A stretch of 64,000 nt of DNA from Zarea fungicola (taxonomy: Eukaryota; Ascomycota; Sordariomycetes; Hypocreales; Cordycipitaceae), in contig FWCC01000063.1 of the NCBI GenBank assembly GCA_900169235.1, positions 1-64,000 on the forward strand, given 5' to 3'. Position 1 is the first letter of the stretch, and each line of letters begins with the position of its first letter. The notes beneath the pieces are model-generated. The model was given only the letters and a program-made list of their open reading frames with translations. It ran no database searches and was not told where the DNA came from. A program made the position numbers and the translations under genes. Below are positions 1 to 10,775 of this stretch, in pieces.

Positions 1-708
1 AAAAAAAAAAAAAAAAAAAGCCCAATTTACCCTTGTCGCCTTTTCCCGTCCCTCCGCCCACCCACCTCGACCCCCAATCCTTCTCGCCCACCCGCGCTCG
101 ACCACCTGGCACCAACCAACCCACACCCACCCACGCCTGGCTCACCTGCCCCCGAACCACCATCGCGAATCTTTTCCTGCTTCTCCTCCTGTCTGCCGCA
201 CCAACACCGTCGACGGCGTCGCATCCCGATCTCCCGTGTTCGGCCTCTTTTGCTTCTCTTCCATCTCCCCTGGCTCTCCTCTTTTGCTTCTCATTGAGGG
301 ATTGCTTCTTCTTTTTTTTTTTTTTTAGTCTACTGCATCGTTTCTGCGCGGACGCCATTCTGTTGCTTTCTGGCATCCTGCCCCGGTTGAATCGCGTTGA
401 ACCTGCTGGCCCTTTTTCGCGCCGTCATTTCCTCCTCGCCGCACAACTCCACTGTATGCCGTCAAGACTTCTTCTCCCCTCCCCTTTACTCTGCTGTGTG
501 GACATTTGGCCGGCTGCATCATTTTCACCACGTACCGTTGCGAAACGCGCACGCGCCTACGCGCATCCGTCTCAGGCACTGCGACTAATCCGTTCATCTC
601 GTCTTTTCATCTGCAGGCACCCGGCTTTCTAATCCGTCTTTCCATCGCCCCCCGCGAACCGACAATCCTTGTTCGTAGTAAAGATTGTCGCATAAAGACT
701 CTTTCAAC
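1..708. other. Non-coding, CT-rich leader/promoter of the Bqt4-like gene
   Basis: The first 19 bases are all A. The rest up to the start codon is strongly pyrimidine-rich on the plus strand, with runs such as the T-tract near 310-325, typical of fungal 5' leaders. Open frames here are low-complexity Pro/Ser/Leu strings with no family resemblance, so I do not call a gene. Confidence 0.6.
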
Positions 709-2137
709 ATGGCTTCCATCAGAACTCTGCCTGCCCGGCGCAACCCGCTTATGATGGACGAGATCCCAACCAGTTCGTTTCTGTCCCGTCGGCTTACTAG
801 GCCGCTGCTTTTCCCCTGCAGAGAGCGCAATAGCTAACGTTGGAAATTCTCTCTAGACTCGGATCTCGTCTCCCGCCGTCGCCTCGGTCAGACTACGCTC
901 ACCCCCAAGATGACAGGCAGTGATGAAGGAGAGGCCGTCGCGCTCGAGGTTTTCGACTATGCCCACCTCCGTGCACCTATGCAAAAGGGAATTGTCTCTG
1001 GCATCTTCAAGTCGAGCCCCAACAGCTACTTCCTCATGCGCCGCAGCTTCGATGGCTATGTTTCCGCCACGGGCATGTTCAAGGCTACCTTCCCCTACGC
1101 CGAAGCCGCCGACGAGGAGGCTGAGCGCAAGTACATCAAGTCGCTGCCGACCACCAGTCCTGAGGAGACTGCCGGCAATATCTGGATCCCTCCGGCGCAA
1201 GCCCTGGCCCTCGCCGAGGAGTACCAGATTACGCCTTGGATCCGCGCCCTATTGGACCCGGCCAAGATAACTATTTCCCAGGGCAGCGAAACATCTTCGT
1301 CTCCCACGCGCAAAATTTCTGCTCCTCCCAAGTTTGACGTTAGGAAGGTCACCCCGCCTCTTCTGACGCCTGCTCCTTCCACCACCGGCACGGCCTCTAG
1401 ACGTTCGCGACGCTCCGTCAGCCCCGCCAAGTCGGCCACCGCCCGGAAGCCTCCTGCGTCGCCCCGAAAGCGAAGCGCCAAGGCCAAGGCCATTGCTGAG
1501 GAAAAGGAAAAGGAAAATGACGTGGCAGTCAATGGCGAGCCCGACTCTACCGTGCCCAAGACGACCGAATTCGAGCCCACTATTGTCCTGCAGCCCGTCG
1601 CCGCCGACGACGAAACGGCCAAGCTTCACATTGTCGAGGAACCCGTCAAGGGCGCCAAGGGCAGCGACAAGAAGCAGACGGTGACAGAGGTCGAGCTGCC
1701 CCTGCCTACCGCCGGTCAGCCACCGACGGCCGAAGAGATTGCCGCTATGATGGCCACGGCCAAGGAGCAGGTCGAAGCGGCCAAGGAAGAGGACAAGGCT
1801 GCCGCCGCAAAGTCGGGCGTCAAGACGGAACCGAAAAAAGTGGTCAAGGGCAAGCGCAAGGCTAGTGACATTACCCCAGCCGACGAGTCCGGCTCTGATA
1901 AGAAGGACGCCACCCCAGAGTCGAAAGAATCGCAACCTCGTGCAAAGAAGGCTAAGACCGATGCTGAGGTCCGGAAGGACAGAGTTAAGAACAGAGCACT
2001 AATTGGTATTGGAGCCACAGTTGCTGTCGGGTAAGTCATTTTTTTTCTAAGAACGAACCATGATGTTGCAAGTGCACACCCTTTTTGCTAATACATTCTC
2101 TAGAGCTCTTGTCCCCTGGCTGGTAAACTTCCTGTAA
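709..2137 (+). CDS. bqt4: Bqt4-type inner nuclear membrane protein (APSES/KilA-N-like domain)
   Basis: Exons 709-772, 857-2030 and 2104-2137 join to 423 aa. The start [13 protein letters not shown] and the [12 protein letters not shown] stretch after intron 1 are typical of the Bqt4 family; the ATG at 910 alone would miss them. Residues about 55-140 form an APSES/KilA-N-like fold, with the landmarks [27 protein letters not shown] and PWIRALLDP. The middle is long, basic and disordered (Lys/Ala/Pro/Ser). The last ~24 residues are one hydrophobic helix preceded by a basic KDRVKNR, split by intron 2. In fission yeast Bqt4 sits in the inner nuclear membrane, anchors telomeres and contacts Lem2; I infer the same site here. 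Classic APSES transcription factors (Swi4, StuA) lack this terminal helix, which is why Bqt4 is preferred. Confidence 0.86.
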
Positions 2138-2167
2138 TTAGAAAAAAATATATAACAATTCAAAAAA

Positions 2168-2188
2168 GAGCAAAGAGCAAAGAGCAAA
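2168..2188. repeat. Three tandem copies of a 7-bp unit (GAGCAAA)
   Basis: Three perfect copies of GAGCAAA followed by a partial GAGACAAAG copy, about 30 bases past the Bqt4-like stop codon, so probably inside its 3' UTR. Confidence 0.85.
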
Positions 2189-3210
2189 GAGACAAAGAAT
2201 GGAAATTGGAACCTAGGGCTTTTACTTGGAACAACTATGATGGAGAAAAAGAGGCAATAGGGCCTCACAAGGAGTATGAGTTTTTTTGGTGGATATAAGG
2301 GAAAGAAAACTCGGGAGCGCAGCTGTTTTTTTTCTTCTTCATTATTTAGCTGCGTTTTCCGGTTTCTTGTTGGCCTTCTTTCTGTTTTTACCTTTACGTC
2401 TTATTTTTTTTTCCCCCTCTCGGTTTTCTTTTTCTTCCGCTTTATTTGTTTATAATCCCCCCATCCTTTCTTTCCATTCCTTTTGTGTGTATTTTGTGGT
2501 TATCTCTTGGTTTTTTTTATTACTATTATGGTTTATTCAGGTTTGGCTTTAAGGATATTCCCAGAGCGAGATGAAAGAAAAAATACCCCCACGTTATTCA
2601 CTATTGGATCTTTTGGTCCCCCTCGGTTGATAGTTTCTTTTGCTTTTTTGTCATGTTGGAGATGTTGGAGATGTTGAATGAGTCGATAGACTGACTGATT
2701 CTTAATTACTGGGCGCAGGACTTCTGTTGTTAAAAAGCGGGTTGGTGAAGTTCGTCTTCAGCCATGAATCAGGCTGTGCTAAAGTGAAGGCTGAACCAAA
2801 ACTCTCTACTGCTTTGAGACACAAATGGCTAGAAGCGCTATATAGGTTACGTACGCTTCAAAATTCTGTGCCTCCAATGCAACAATGGACGCAGTTTGGG
2901 ATGTTGACTGCAGGACCGGCACATATCTAGTAATTAAAGAAACATATGTCAGGCAGTACTGACCGTCTCTGTACCAATCAATACACAAGGCCGATTATAC
3001 TAAGACATGCAGTCGTCAGCCTCGGCCCAATAAGATGACCAGGCTGCTGAAGGTGGCTGTATGGCGTTTGTGGCAGCCTGCTGTACACCACACCACACCC
3101 TAAACCTCCACCAAGAATTTTTGAGTTCTCAGCAACAACTTGAACCCTACATCAACCAAAAACAAACCAAAAACCAAAAAAGAAATCACATACAACAGCC
3201 GGTGTTCGCT

Positions 3211-3212
3211 NN
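3211..3212. other. Two ambiguous bases (NN)
   Basis: The only N positions in the window, inside non-coding DNA. They mark an unresolved base call or a closed assembly gap. Confidence 0.99.
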
Positions 3213-3897
3213 TCTGATATCTATGGTCGTATGTGCTGGGATTCGTTCTAAACTTCATATATACATCACTGGCAATCTCTCCCTGAATTCATTCAAGTGC
3301 CTCAACTACATTCAAAAGACAAACAAGAGTACCGTAGATCCTGATCAAGTTCCCATGGTAGCCTGATGAATTGAGGGAAACCCTACCATCAACATCCCCA
3401 CGTCTTACGCTGACTTTCAAAAAGACTTTCACCGGAGCATAAGGAAAAGAGGAAGCAATTTGTCTTTCTCATAGTAAAACTACAAGCTAGGCTCTATTCA
3501 GTTGGTAGGTACTTGTTAAGTAAAGAAATTATTTCCAATACATAGAATAAAATGCATCTGGCGTCGTGTCGGTGTTATTTGGCCCGTAACTTGTATGCTG
3601 CAATTAAGGCTGGAGCGCATACAGCGTCTCGTTTCTACGACGACGGTAGGTGGAACGCCTTGCCACGACCACTGGAGATGCCTTGAAATATGCCTGCGAA
3701 ATAATCGTAGCTTCTACAAATAGGCTATTACAGTCGGAGACGATTTTCTTGTATAATGCGTGCCATGGCAAATCGACATCCAAGCGATGCCGGACCATAT
3801 GTGCGACGAGCGCCCGGAAAGGCTTCCGCAATAACTAATCCGTACATAACTAATCATGTAAGAAAATAGCGCCTAAAAATAAGTTTGTAAGCCTTCA

Positions 3898-3907
3898 ATA
3901 TATATAG
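3898..3907 (+). promoter_or_regulatory. TATA-like element of the alpha/beta hydrolase gene
   Basis: An ATATATAG run about 125 bases upstream of the start codon at 4031, in the place expected for a fungal TATA box. No transcript start is known. Confidence 0.4.
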
Positions 3908-4030
3908 CCCCTTCCAGCCCAAACTTCCCATCTACGAGAAACCGCAAAAGTGACGCCTAAGCCTACCGACGCCAGAGAGTTATAAAGCATCAGCTACTGC
4001 TGACTGTTACCCAAGTTTGACACCATAGAA

Positions 4031-5095
4031 ATGCCAACCATCTCACTCCCGAGCAAACCAAATGCTCCGCTATCCTACGACTTAATTGACAACGGTAGTG
4101 ATTTATTTGTAGTTTTCATCAATGGTCTAGGCCTCCCTGCCTCCTCATGGACTCCCACTGTCAAATTGCTCCTCGACCGCCCCTCTCAAGTAGGCGCTGC
4201 TAATAGCCCACTACCCAATATCCTAACCTATGACCGCTTCGGCCAAGGTGCGACCACCAGCCGTGACCCAGCAGACACACTTCCCAACCGGGAAGAGGGC
4301 TACGGCCATGGTCTCGAGGATGTAGTCGCAGATCTGGACGAGCTCATCCGTTCACTGACCGGAACCGGTGAAGCAGGGCTCATCTTCGCGTCCGCCAGCA
4401 TCGGCGTTCATGTCGCTCGCCTGTTTGACCAGCGCTTCCCCGGTCGCGGCGTCGCTCATCTCATGCTCGACTCCAACATGGGTAATCTCGGTCTCATAGA
4501 TATTCTCCCTGACCCAGACGCTCCCGGCTTCAATCCGGAGTCTGTGCTCGCAGAGGACTGTACGTCCGTGGAGCAGTATCGCGCGGCATTTGAGCGGGTA
4601 CGGGTCATTTTTGACGCATCGACCAAGAATCCGGAGGGTCTGGATCGGCGAAGCATCAGTGCATTGCTGCCATCGGCTTCGGGGCCTGCGCTGAGTGAGA
4701 CCAAAAAAGGAAGGAGGCCGTGGCTAACGGTCGTGGGGCACGACAAGGCGCGCTTCCGTGAGGAGTCGGCAAGGTTGATGAAGATGCCCATGAGTATTAC
4801 GCAGAGGTATATACAGCCGTAAGTTAAGCTCCCGTCCAAGAACCCTACCAAAATGACATTTCCTCATCTGGATGGAAATAACACGGCACACAGTGTTACA
4901 GGTTATAGATTATGCTAATAGTTTTAAAGTGCGTGGGACAAGTATAATGAGGAGCTCCTAAAGTTGAGTTCGGCTGAGAGAACGAAGGGCGTTGTTTATG
5001 CCCCCAACTGCGACCACTTCATTCAGAGAGACAATCCAGCTTTTGTGGCCGAAGAGCTGAACAAGTTAATTCAACATGTGCAGAACGACATCTAA
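4031..5095 (+). CDS. Alpha/beta-hydrolase fold protein
   Basis: Exons 4031-4818 and 4930-5095 give 317 aa. The intron has a GTAAGT donor and a near-perfect TGCTAATAG branch site. Joining it supplies the C-terminal NCDHFIQRDNP block, which holds the catalytic His of the fold. Landmarks: an oxyanion-loop-like FINGLGLPASSW at residues ~29-40; a nucleophile elbow S-A-S-I-G with Ser123, whose first position is Ser rather than the usual Gly; an acidic residue in the VVGHDKARF strand end near 238; His292. A full Ser/Asp/His triad is therefore possible and the enzyme looks intact. There is no signal peptide, so it is probably cytosolic. Substrate unknown. It points the same way as the P450 starting 0.8 kb downstream, which could mean a shared small-molecule pathway, but there is no further cluster evidence. 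Confidence 0.85.
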
Positions 5096-5902
5096 CACGT
5101 CGCGTCTTGTGCGACACGGTTGAACTGGGAGGCTATTTCAACCTCGACCTGGGCCATGGGATGCTTAATCCCAGATGTCCGACTACCGCCCAATCACAGC
5201 CTGTATTAGATTGGATTGACCCTCTGTTGTATTTACCGTCCAGTGGACTTACCCCCCTAAATACAAGGGTAGCAAGAAATTCTGAGCTCCGCTTAATTAT
5301 TCTTTCAAGTCATATTGTGGTGCTAAGCCGGCACGTTTACTCAAGCTACACTTGCTGGTTTCATTTAATGGCGAGCCTCGAACCTCGGACTTTATTCCAG
5401 AAGAATTATCAGAGATATATCGTCTCACCTATATACAAACCAATACCTACCCGATTACCATGCCGTGCGTGTTGTTGGAGGTGGCGGAACCAAAACAGCT
5501 GACTGGCCTACTTAAACTGGTAGCCGAACCACAAATTATTCGGATTCAATAGATTCGCCAAGATATTTGACGGAGAGTTAAGCTAGAATAAACCCGTTAT
5601 TCCGACGCTAAAATAGTCAACATCAAGGCGACTTAAGTATAGTCTCTGCTTACCTTACATGTTGACAGGAAACGCAGATTTCCAACGCGAAGCCACCCCC
5701 CACTCTGCTGACTTCATAGTGCATGCAGGAGAAAAGTCCGAAACGAAGTTGCCTGATTTCTTTCTCTCCGGAAATCCATTGCTACAAAATGTTTTCTGCA
5801 AAAAAAGACTCGGTTAGCTTTGGCGGCTTCTGAACAAGTAAACCTGGTATCTGGCATCCTCCCTGTTTGTCAAATCAGACCTGTCTTACGTATCGAGCAA
5901 AC
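5096..5902. other. Intergenic between hydrolase and P450 genes
   Basis: No gene recognised. Plus-strand open frames at 5107-5502 and 5352-5552 overlap each other and show no family features. This is presumably the 3' flank of the hydrolase and the promoter of the P450. Confidence 0.55.
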
Positions 5903-7764
5903 ATGGCGGCATTGGCGAGCTGCCTCATTGCTGCAGTGCCCCTAGTAGTGGGATATCTATACTATCGCCTTCGATGGTGCCGTTTCGAACAGTTTGCTCA
6001 ATTTCCGCAGCCGCCGACGTCTCTTATTTGGGGAAACATGCTCTCACTGCATGAACAGATCCAGAGTGGCGGCGCTGTTGGCTCCCCCAACCGACAGATC
6101 GGTAAGAACCAATGCCCGACTCCAGCTGAGATCACTGCGGGCTAATGAAGAAGATATGGTCTTGATCGAGTTGAGGAAGAAAATGGGCAACCCTCCATTT
6201 CTTCTTCTTGATATCAGGCCCGCAGGGTATCCCTTCCTTGCAATCTTCGACCATGCAATTGCTGAGCAGATCACAAGTTCATCCAAAGCTCTACCAAACA
6301 GCGTCCAGAAGTCTGCAACATTTAAAGACTTTCGGGATATACTTGGGCCGTCTTCAATTGTTGGTATAGATGGCGAGCACTGGAAGTCCCTTCGGAAGAG
6401 ATTCAATCCTTGCTTTGCCCCACACCATCTTATGACTCTCTTGCCACTCATTCTTGACAAGACACGGATCTTTATTAATCAAATGGACAAATTCGCAATT
6501 TCTGGCGAACAATTTGAACTTGGTGACTATTGTACCCGTCTGACATTTGATATCATTGGTAAGAATCACCCTCAGCTTGCAACATGGATTGGGCTTACAC
6601 AGAATTAGGAGCCGTCGTTATGGATGTCGATTTCAAGGCACAGGGGGAGAAGAAAGACCAAGACGAGACTCTCACCGTCTTTCGAGAGCTTGCCCAGACA
6701 TTTACCACACAAATCAACAGGTTTCTGGTCTGGTTCCAACCGCGACTTCTCTACACGCGCAAAACGCTTTCCTGGCGACTCCATTGGAAGCTGCGCCAAC
6801 TTGTGGAGCGAAAGTTTATTGAGATGAAAGCCGAGACAACATCCAAGACCCGTAGTGTCCTGACACGGAGTCTCGAGGGACTTGAACATCTCGATTCCAA
6901 GATGACCGATGACATTTGCGACCAGCTCAAGACATTCCTGTTTGCAGGCCACGATACGACCAGCATTCTTCTCCAGTGGGCTTTCTACGAGCTATCGAAA
7001 ACGCCTAGAGCGTTAAAGGCCATTCGCGCCGAACTTGATGACATCTTCGGTCCCTGCACCAGCCCGGAGGTGATATTGAAACTGCTGAACGCCCATGGCA
7101 ACGAGCTGCTTTCAAGGATGAGCTACACATCGGCCGTTATTAAAGAAATTTTGAGACTCTACCCGCCAGCCTCTACTGCCCGGACATCTCCTGCTGGCTC
7201 TGGTTTCAATTTGAAGACTCAGGATGGGACACAGTACTGCGCCGACGAATTACTTCTGTACCTTTGCAACTTTGAAATACATCGAGATCCGAATGTTTAT
7301 GGTGAGACTGCTGATCTATTTATGCCAGAGAGATGGCTGGAGGAAAGTGGCCCATCCGGCTCAGCAAGCGAAAAGAATGATGCAGCTGAGAAGTCAGGTA
7401 GTGGCAGCCAGATACCGCCGAGCGCCTGGCGAGGATTTGAGAGGGGTCCGAGGTCCTGCATTGGACAAGAGCTGGCCAACATCGAAGTAAAGGCTATCCT
7501 TGCCGCAACTATAAGACGCTACAATTTTATCAAGGTTGGCCTGGGCGAGCTTGCGCTAGATGAGGAAAACCGGCCAGTGCTGGACCAAAAAGGCAGCTAC
7601 AAGACCAATTCTACTCTGTTCAATGTCGGTACTTCTGCTTATCTTCATTTTTTAATATTTCTATTGACATTTTCCAGACTACACGGATTACGAACCAGCC
7701 AGTTGACAAGTGCATGGTTTCGATAAAACTGAGCCAGAGGGCCACGGATGAGAGTTTGGCGTAG
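5903..7764 (+). CDS. Cytochrome P450 monooxygenase, ER-anchored
   Basis: Exons 5903-6101, 6151-6558, 6609-7624 and 7678-7764 give 569 aa. The N-terminus is a membrane anchor (about residues 4-22) followed by basic and aromatic residues. The oxygen-binding I-helix reads AGHDTTS (nt ~6944-6964), the K-helix ExxR reads EILR (nt ~7144-7156), and the heme loop FERGPRSCIG puts the ligand Cys at 7457-7459. The GQELANIEVK heme-loop tail resembles fungal secondary-metabolism P450s of the CYP59/StcS kind; that is my impression, not a search result. The first two introns are secure. The last is less so: a weak GTCGGT donor at 7625 and a good TTTCCAG acceptor give a P450-like tail (TTRITNQPVDK). Without it, reading runs to 7726 with an atypical hydrophobic end. 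Confidence 0.85.
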
Positions 7765-8447
7765 AGTGGGTTTAACACGCAATATATATTGTATTTATGA
7801 GCGCAAATTGTAATAGCTCCATTCAATGCGATAAATCATTACCTCATAGATATGAATACCAAGTTCAGAGTTTGCAAGGTTTCTAATGGTTGAAACCCGG
7901 TTTTTGACCATATTGCGCCCTCCAGAGCGCCCAAAGCGGCCAACTAGCACTTGGATATCAAGCCTTCCAGCGTCTCAAGAATTTATGCTCAACTAAATAT
8001 AAACATTTCTAGTAGCACTTAGTCATTAAACCAGCCATGCATATGTCAATGCTGTTTTGTTTGAATGTTTCAACATTGGAATTACATCTACGGTATGGAC
8101 ATGCAACTGTGGGGCATTTTCCCCCATGATTTTCTCCCCAGAAGAATCAACGCCAAATCAAGCCGAGCTCCACGAATTATTTTTTAGTGCCGCCCTGTCC
8201 CTGTGACTTTTTTGGGGCCGGTGATGGCTGTTGCCGGCAATGGGCGGCTTTGTCGGAGCAACGCTTCCTTTCCCCCACGCCTTACGAGACATGTAGTCGG
8301 CTCGTCTTTTGTTTCCTCGGTCATCTTTCTCTCTAAATTTCTTAGTCCTCTCTCTACTGAAGATTTTTGTGCTGAGAGCCATCTTTCCTGTAATCAAATC
8401 CTCGACCACCACTCTTGACCCTCCCAAAGAGTTTCATTGCACATACG
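7765..8447. other. Intergenic, no gene seen
   Basis: AT-rich 3' flank of the P450 followed by the promoter and leader of the dehydrogenase gene. Nothing else recognised. Confidence 0.6.
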
Positions 8448-9638
8448 ATGCGTTCGGTGGTGGCTCAGATCGTGCGAGGTGCGGCCCAGCGGAGGGGCTT
8501 CGCGACGACACCTAGGCGTCTGGACAACTACGCCTTTGTTGGACTCGGCCAGATGGTAAGTAATCACAGCATAGAAATGCAAAAGCTTACTGCATTTCAC
8601 TTTTGCTTTTACAACTTTCATGAAGTGTTGCTGCTGCAATTGTACGCAATTATGCCCCGCTAACACAAATCATTCTACGCAGGGTTACCAAATGGCCAAG
8701 AACCTCCAGTCCAAGCTCAAGCCTAGCGACAAAATCTCACTTTACGACATTAACGGCGACGCCATGAAGAAGCTCGAGACCGAAATGAAGGAAGCTTCTT
8801 CCAACGGCGCAGCTATTGAGCTCGCCGCCAGCGCTCACGACGCCGCCAAGGAAGCCGTACGTTCTCTTAGCAGTATACACTGATCCTCCTGTGGCTATCC
8901 ACTAACACGATGCTCCAGGATACCGTCATTACCGTCCTCCCCGAGCCGCAGCACGTCCAGGGCGTCTACAAATCCATCCTCACTTCATCCCTCCCCCGCC
9001 GTGACCGTGTCTTTATCGACTGCTCCACCATTGACCCTTCCACCTCTCGCGCCGTCGCCTCCACCGTTACGGCCGCCAACCAGGGCACCTTTGTCGATGC
9101 CCCCATGTCCGGCGGCGTCGTTGGCGCCACCGCCGGCACCCTCACCTTTATGCTCGGCTCCTCTGCCTCGCTCCTCCCGCGCCTCGAGCCTGTTCTCCTC
9201 ACCATGGGCAAAAAGGTCCTTCACTGCGGCGACCAAGGCGCAGGCCTCTCCGCCAAGCTCGCCAACAACTACCTCCTCGCGCTCAACAACATTGCCACCG
9301 CCGAGGCCATGAATCTGGGTATCCGATGGGGTCTGGACCCGAAGAAGCTGGCGGGTGTGCTCAATGTGAGCACTGGCCGATGCTGGCCCAGCGAGGTGAA
9401 CAACCCGGTAAAGGGCGTTGTGGAGACGGCGCCGGCCGGGAGGGATTATAGCGGCGGGTTTGGAATTGCGCTGATGAAGAAGGATCTGCGACTGGCCATG
9501 GTAGCAGCCAAGGAGGCCGGTGCGGAGATGAAGCTGGCTGATACCGCGTTCAAGGTGTATGAGGAGGCGGCGGAGCGGGAGGACTGCAAGGGGCGTGACT
9601 TTTCTGTCGTGTATAGATATCTGGGCGGCAAGGAATGA
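8448..9638 (+). CDS. 3-hydroxyisobutyrate dehydrogenase, mitochondrial
   Basis: Exons 8448-8555, 8683-8856 and 8919-9638 give 333 aa. Residues 1-25 (MRSVVAQIVRGAAQRRGFATT) are basic, Ser/Ala-rich and lack acidic residues, as in a mitochondrial presequence. Then come the NAD-binding FVGLGQMGYQMAKNL loop, the substrate-binding DAPMSGGVVGA signature, and GLSAKLANNYLLA with the catalytic Lys. The N/D-rich C-terminal helical domain is complete. The family oxidises 3-hydroxyisobutyrate to methylmalonate semialdehyde with NAD+ in valine breakdown. The usual Asn of the GLGNMG loop is Gln here. Beta-hydroxyacid dehydrogenase relatives (glyoxylate or succinic semialdehyde reductases) share the fold, but the targeting peptide and the DAPMSGG signature favour HIBADH. 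Confidence 0.92.
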
Positions 9639-9959
9639 GAGGCGTGTGGTTGTAGACACCGATTAATGCAGAAGATGTGTCGGGGAAAAATGATATTCGG
9701 TTATATAGAATCTAGAGCGGGAATTAAACACTTTGCATTACCCTGCTGTGTGCAAGTCAATTGGTTCGTCATTGCTTTGTTCTTTTTTTTTTTTGGCCTA
9801 TAAAAATAAATAAAAAGTTGAAACAAGGCAGAAGAAGACGTTTGGTAAATCATGTCCACGGCCATCTGTCACCATTGTCAAAAGTGCTGGTGCCGAAATC
9901 AGCCTTTTGGTCTTGGCGGGACCCGGAGTTGCCTCAAAGACTCTCGGAGCACCAACACC
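9639..9959. other. Intergenic between HIBADH and nucleotidyltransferase genes
   Basis: A short 3' flank, then a T-run at 9780-9795 and a 36-codon in-frame extension from an earlier ATG at 9852. That extension is Cys/His/Ser-rich and unlike the N-termini of the family, so it is probably leader. Confidence 0.5.
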
Positions 9960-10775
9960 ATGGACGTTATATCGAGAAAGTATCTGGAAAACGTGGCCGA
10001 GATCATGACCAAAGCCCTTGATGGAAACTTGACCGGAATTTATCTGCACGGGTCCGCTGTTCTAGGTGGTTACGACGCCTGGCACAGCGACCTAGACGTG
10101 CTCGTGGTTGTGCCGAATCCCATCACGGAAGCGCAAAGAGAGGCGATAGTCGGAAACTTAACCGAAGAAGCTCTACCCTGTCCAGCCGCTGGACTCGAAA
10201 TGAGCATCGTCACAGAAGCCGTGGCAGCGAATCCCCAAGCTGCTGCGCCGGCTTTTGAGCTGCACATGACCACGGCTGCTTCGGACACCAAAGTCATTGA
10301 TGGTCATGGCCACGGAGGCGATCCGGACCTAGTGCTTCATTTCGCCGTGTGTCGAGTGAGCGCCGAGGCCATAGGATCACCAAAGACAACCGCCGATTAG
10401 TTCAAAAGCAGCAACGCGACGGTGTTTGGTGTCGTGCCACGCAAGCTTATCAAGGCGCAGTTACGAGACGAATTACGCTGGGCGGTAGGCTGTGCTGTCT
10501 CGCGACACTATACCGTGCTGAATGCGAGCCGGGCGTGGATGTTTCTTGCGCGAGGGCAACTAGTGAGCAAAATTGCTGGCGGAGAGTGGGCGCTCCAGCA
10601 GATTCAGTCCAAGGGCGGTGCCGAGAAACTTCATCGACAAGAGGATATGGTGATCCTGGTGAAAGCTGCGCTGGCGAGACAGAGCGGTTCTGGTGATTTT
10701 GTTGAGCTGGAAGCAGAGGACGTGGAAGTGTACGTAGATTACATTTTGGGCCACTTTGAACAGGATGGAAACTAA
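9960..10775 (+). CDS. Aminoglycoside nucleotidyltransferase-like protein (AadA/DUF4111 type), structure uncertain
   Basis: Start chosen at 9960 (CACCATGG context), where the protein begins to look like the AadA family. The nucleotidyltransferase core is YLHGSAVLGGYDAWHSDLDVLVVV, i.e. GS...D-x-D, with the probable metal-binding acids in SDLDV. A conserved Glu follows in GLEMSIV, then GDPDLVLHFAV. The second half (LRDELRWAVGCAVSR, ASRAWMFL, SKIAGGEWAL) matches the C-terminal helical domain of these enzymes. Both halves are in one frame but separated by TAG at 10398-10400. This is either the acceptor of a 45-nt intron (10356-10400, donor GTGAGC; 256-aa product) or a premature stop in a decaying gene. 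Bacterial relatives adenylylate streptomycin or spectinomycin; the fungal substrate is unknown. A bacterial origin by transfer is likely but unproven. Confidence 0.65.

Larger units (their letters stand above)
2138..4030. other. Intergenic, no gene seen
   Basis: About 1.9 kb without a supportable gene. It holds the 3' flank of the Bqt4-like gene, a T-rich plus-strand stretch (2320-2540), and a two-base N run at 3211-3212. A 75-codon minus-strand frame at 3604-3831 has fairly protein-like composition but no family I recognise. Confidence 0.6.

Noticed and set aside
910..2034. Bqt4-like gene read as a single exon from the ATG at 910
   Set aside because: The true N-terminus lies upstream (ATG at 709, intron 773-856), and the last 10 codons lie in a further exon. 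Both joins keep frame and restore family sequence.
3604..3831. Minus-strand 75-codon frame with protein-like composition
   Set aside because: No family resemblance, no supporting exon structure, and it lies in non-coding surroundings. It may be a relic but cannot be supported.
5107..5552. Two overlapping plus-strand frames between hydrolase and P450
   Set aside because: Short, unlike any family, and lacking splice partners. A pair of GAACC-containing near-repeats at about 5490-5540 was noted but does not form a clear transposon end.
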